From Sporanaerobium hydrogeniformans (GTDB lineage: Bacteria > Bacillota > Clostridia > Lachnospirales > Cellulosilyticaceae): a DNA stretch of 55,448 nt. Of this stretch, positions 54,178-55,448 are shown one piece after another. The stretch's first letter is position 1. Each line of letters starts with the position of its first letter. Where the stretch lies: NCBI RefSeq assembly GCF_002735925.1, contig NZ_PEDL01000020.1:1-55448 (forward strand), written 5' to 3'. The position numbers and the translations under genes were made by a program. Below the pieces are notes generated by a model. The model was not told the origin of the DNA. It searched no databases and saw only the letters and a program-made list of their open reading frames with translations.

Positions 54178-55113
54178 ATGGGTAGAAAAATTTATCAAAA
54201 TATATTATGTAGGATAGTATTGATTAGTAGTTGTTTGTTCATTTCACAAGGCACTGTAGCTAAGACAATTGAACCAGGAAATCCAGTAGGGAGCTATGAT
54301 AGGGAATCTATTCGCCTTGAAGATGGAACAACAAGAAATGTAGTAGAGGGGCAACCTGTACTATTTATCAATGGAACTTGTGTGGCAGAAGATGAGGTCA
54401 TTATTAGAAATGGTAGAGCGCTAGTACCATTACGTGTGATAAGTGAGGTGTTGGGATATGATGTGAGTTGGGATCAACCGACTCAAACAGTTCATATTTC
54501 ACAAGGAGATAAGCAAATAATACTCACCATTAATCAAAAAGAAGCAATGATTAATAATCAGGTAACTCAGTTAGATCAGATGCCTATCCTTTATAAAGAG
54601 AGGACTTATGTACCAATACGTTTTATTGGAGAGAATTTTGATGCTCATATAACCTATGGAAAACCACTAAAAGAGCCGTTTACCTATTATTATAATACTC
54701 AGATGCCGATAACACCCACAAATACACTCATTAGGGCATTTCCTAATATTCTGGTCGATACAAAAATGTCTGATGAAACCATCTCTAAAGAAGAGGCTCT
54801 GAAAAAAACAAAAGAAGTATGTTATACAGGGCTTATTCATTTTGCAGAAAAAATGAGAGCAAATCTAGAAAGTTCTGGAGAAGAGTCTAATCGTTTTGAT
54901 GAAGAATTTAAAGGAATTGAAAAAGAAATTGAACGCATGATGTATTTAGGTGAAGTTTCAAGATATTATCAATTTACAATTGGGGCATATGATATTTTGT
55001 TTGATAAATATAATGGGAATCTCTTTTTTGTAATGTATTCATCGGGGATTAAAGTAAAGAAAGTAGATGTAAATGACCCTTACCTATTCCTATCTGTCTT
55101 TATAGTAGGATAA
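54178..55113 (+). CDS. Secreted stalk-domain protein (amine-oxidase-N type)
   Basis: 311 aa from the ATG at 54178, which has 8-nt spacing to AAGGAGG; earlier starts lie on or before that site. Signal peptide about 1-28. Two amine-oxidase-N half-repeats (about 53-130: IRNGRALVPLRVISEVLGYD, KERTYVPIRFIGENF) are followed by a helical region with EEALKKTKEVCYTGLIHF and a C-terminal part I cannot assign. Distinct in sequence from the stalk protein at 43066. Surface role inferred. Confidence 0.75.
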   Translation: MGRKIYQNILCRIVLISSCLFISQGTVAKTIEPGNPVGSYDRESIRLEDGTTRNVVEGQPVLFINGTCVAEDEVIIRNGRALVPLRVISEVLGYDVSWDQPTQTVHISQGDKQIILTINQKEAMINNQVTQLDQMPILYKERTYVPIRFIGENFDAHITYGKPLKEPFTYYYNTQMPITPTNTLIRAFPNILVDTKMSDETISKEEALKKTKEVCYTGLIHFAEKMRANLESSGEESNRFDEEFKGIEKEIERMMYLGEVSRYYQFTIGAYDILFDKYNGNLFFVMYSSGIKVKKVDVNDPYLFLSVFIVG

Positions 55114-55175
55114 TTGAGTACGTTGAAAATGAATTTCTCTTTTTAATATTTCTTGAAAAATGAATTATTTGTATA

Positions 55176-55437
55176 TAAATTTCAGTTTATCGAGGTACTC
55201 TTAACATCCTAAAAGTCAAGAAAAAGAAGGGGTGCCTGCGCGGCCGCAAGAAAGAAGGCTTTTCTCCGGTTTCTGGGTCCTCGCCTTGGCAAACTCTAGG
55301 CTCAGTCCTGTAGACTAACGGTCCTACCTATCGCAAGAAGAACGCTTGCGATAACGTCCCTAAAGACAGCCTACAGGCCTTCACCAAGACTTTGCGAAAG
55401 TCTGTGGAGGAAACCTGCGAAAAGCCTTCTTTCTTGC
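55176..55437 (-). ncRNA. Structured RNA, right copy (inverted), with conserved tail
   Basis: Read on the minus strand from 55437. P1 is a perfect 19-bp stem (55419-55437 with 55246-55264). The core from AGGGACGTTATC to GTAGGACCGTTAG and the CCTCCACAG box are as in the left copy. P5 changes ATCACAAG/CTTGTGAT to ATCGCAAG/CTTGCGAT. The P3 region differs: long-range pairing is poorer and a local hairpin (GACTTT-CGC-AAAGTC) is possible instead. The same TTGCGGCC junction and 21-base box (55176-55196) follow. Transcription would run into the window, towards the stalk-protein gene. Confidence 0.75.
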
Positions 55438-55448
55438 TCTGCACTGTG

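Overview
The window is low-GC, densely coded DNA from a Clostridia-type Firmicute. Genes have strong GGAGG-type ribosome binding sites, and the content is typical of Lachnospirales: CUT1 sugar importers without their own ATPase, YesM/AraC two-component pairs, amine-oxidase-N 'stalk' proteins, a DUF6472-like four-cysteine peptide and a GH94 phosphorylase. A relative of Cellulosilyticum is a reasonable guess, but no rRNA or marker gene in the window proves it. No tRNA, rRNA, CRISPR array, phage gene or transposase was seen.

Ends. Both ends carry the same structured RNA in inverted orientation (left on +, right on -). Each is closed by a perfect 19-bp stem whose sequence differs between copies while pairing is kept. 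A shared 21-base tail follows each copy. This is the least explained element of the window.

0.6-12.2 kb. An envelope/transport module: CwlD-like amidase, membrane-anchored phosphoesterase, OmpR-type regulator and kinase, then an operon of a two-part solute-binding lipoprotein, two CUT1 permeases, a long coiled-coil membrane-fusion protein and an FtsX/MacB-like membrane protein. An 11-bp-spaced direct repeat (TGTAAC-N5-TGTCAC) occurs four times, upstream of the amidase, the two-component genes and the transporter operon. This suggests one regulon under the local response regulator.

12.2-28 kb. Mostly single genes and small efflux units: a secreted protein, HAD phosphatases, HxlR plus a CcdA-TlpA fusion, MarR-MATE, an orphan kinase, DUF454, an esterase, a cation/proton antiporter, a MATE/MerR divergent pair and a second MarR-MATE operon. 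Three of the efflux loci have recognisable operators. Relics of gltS and possibly of an AraC gene lie at 17.5-17.8 kb.

28-43 kb. A PurF-like protein lacking the N-terminal nucleophile cysteine, with PurBox-like sites upstream; copper export (copA-copZ, CsoR-type operator); an MFS transporter; two heterodimeric ABC exporter pairs with a MarR gene between them; and a fourth MATE protein.

43-55 kb. A stalk protein, then a probable chitobiose (GlcNAc2) utilisation locus: a GH94 phosphorylase of the ChbP type and a phosphohexomutase, followed after a terminator by a YesM-type kinase, sugar-binding lipoprotein, two permeases and an AraC-type response regulator. A second stalk protein and the right-hand RNA close the window.
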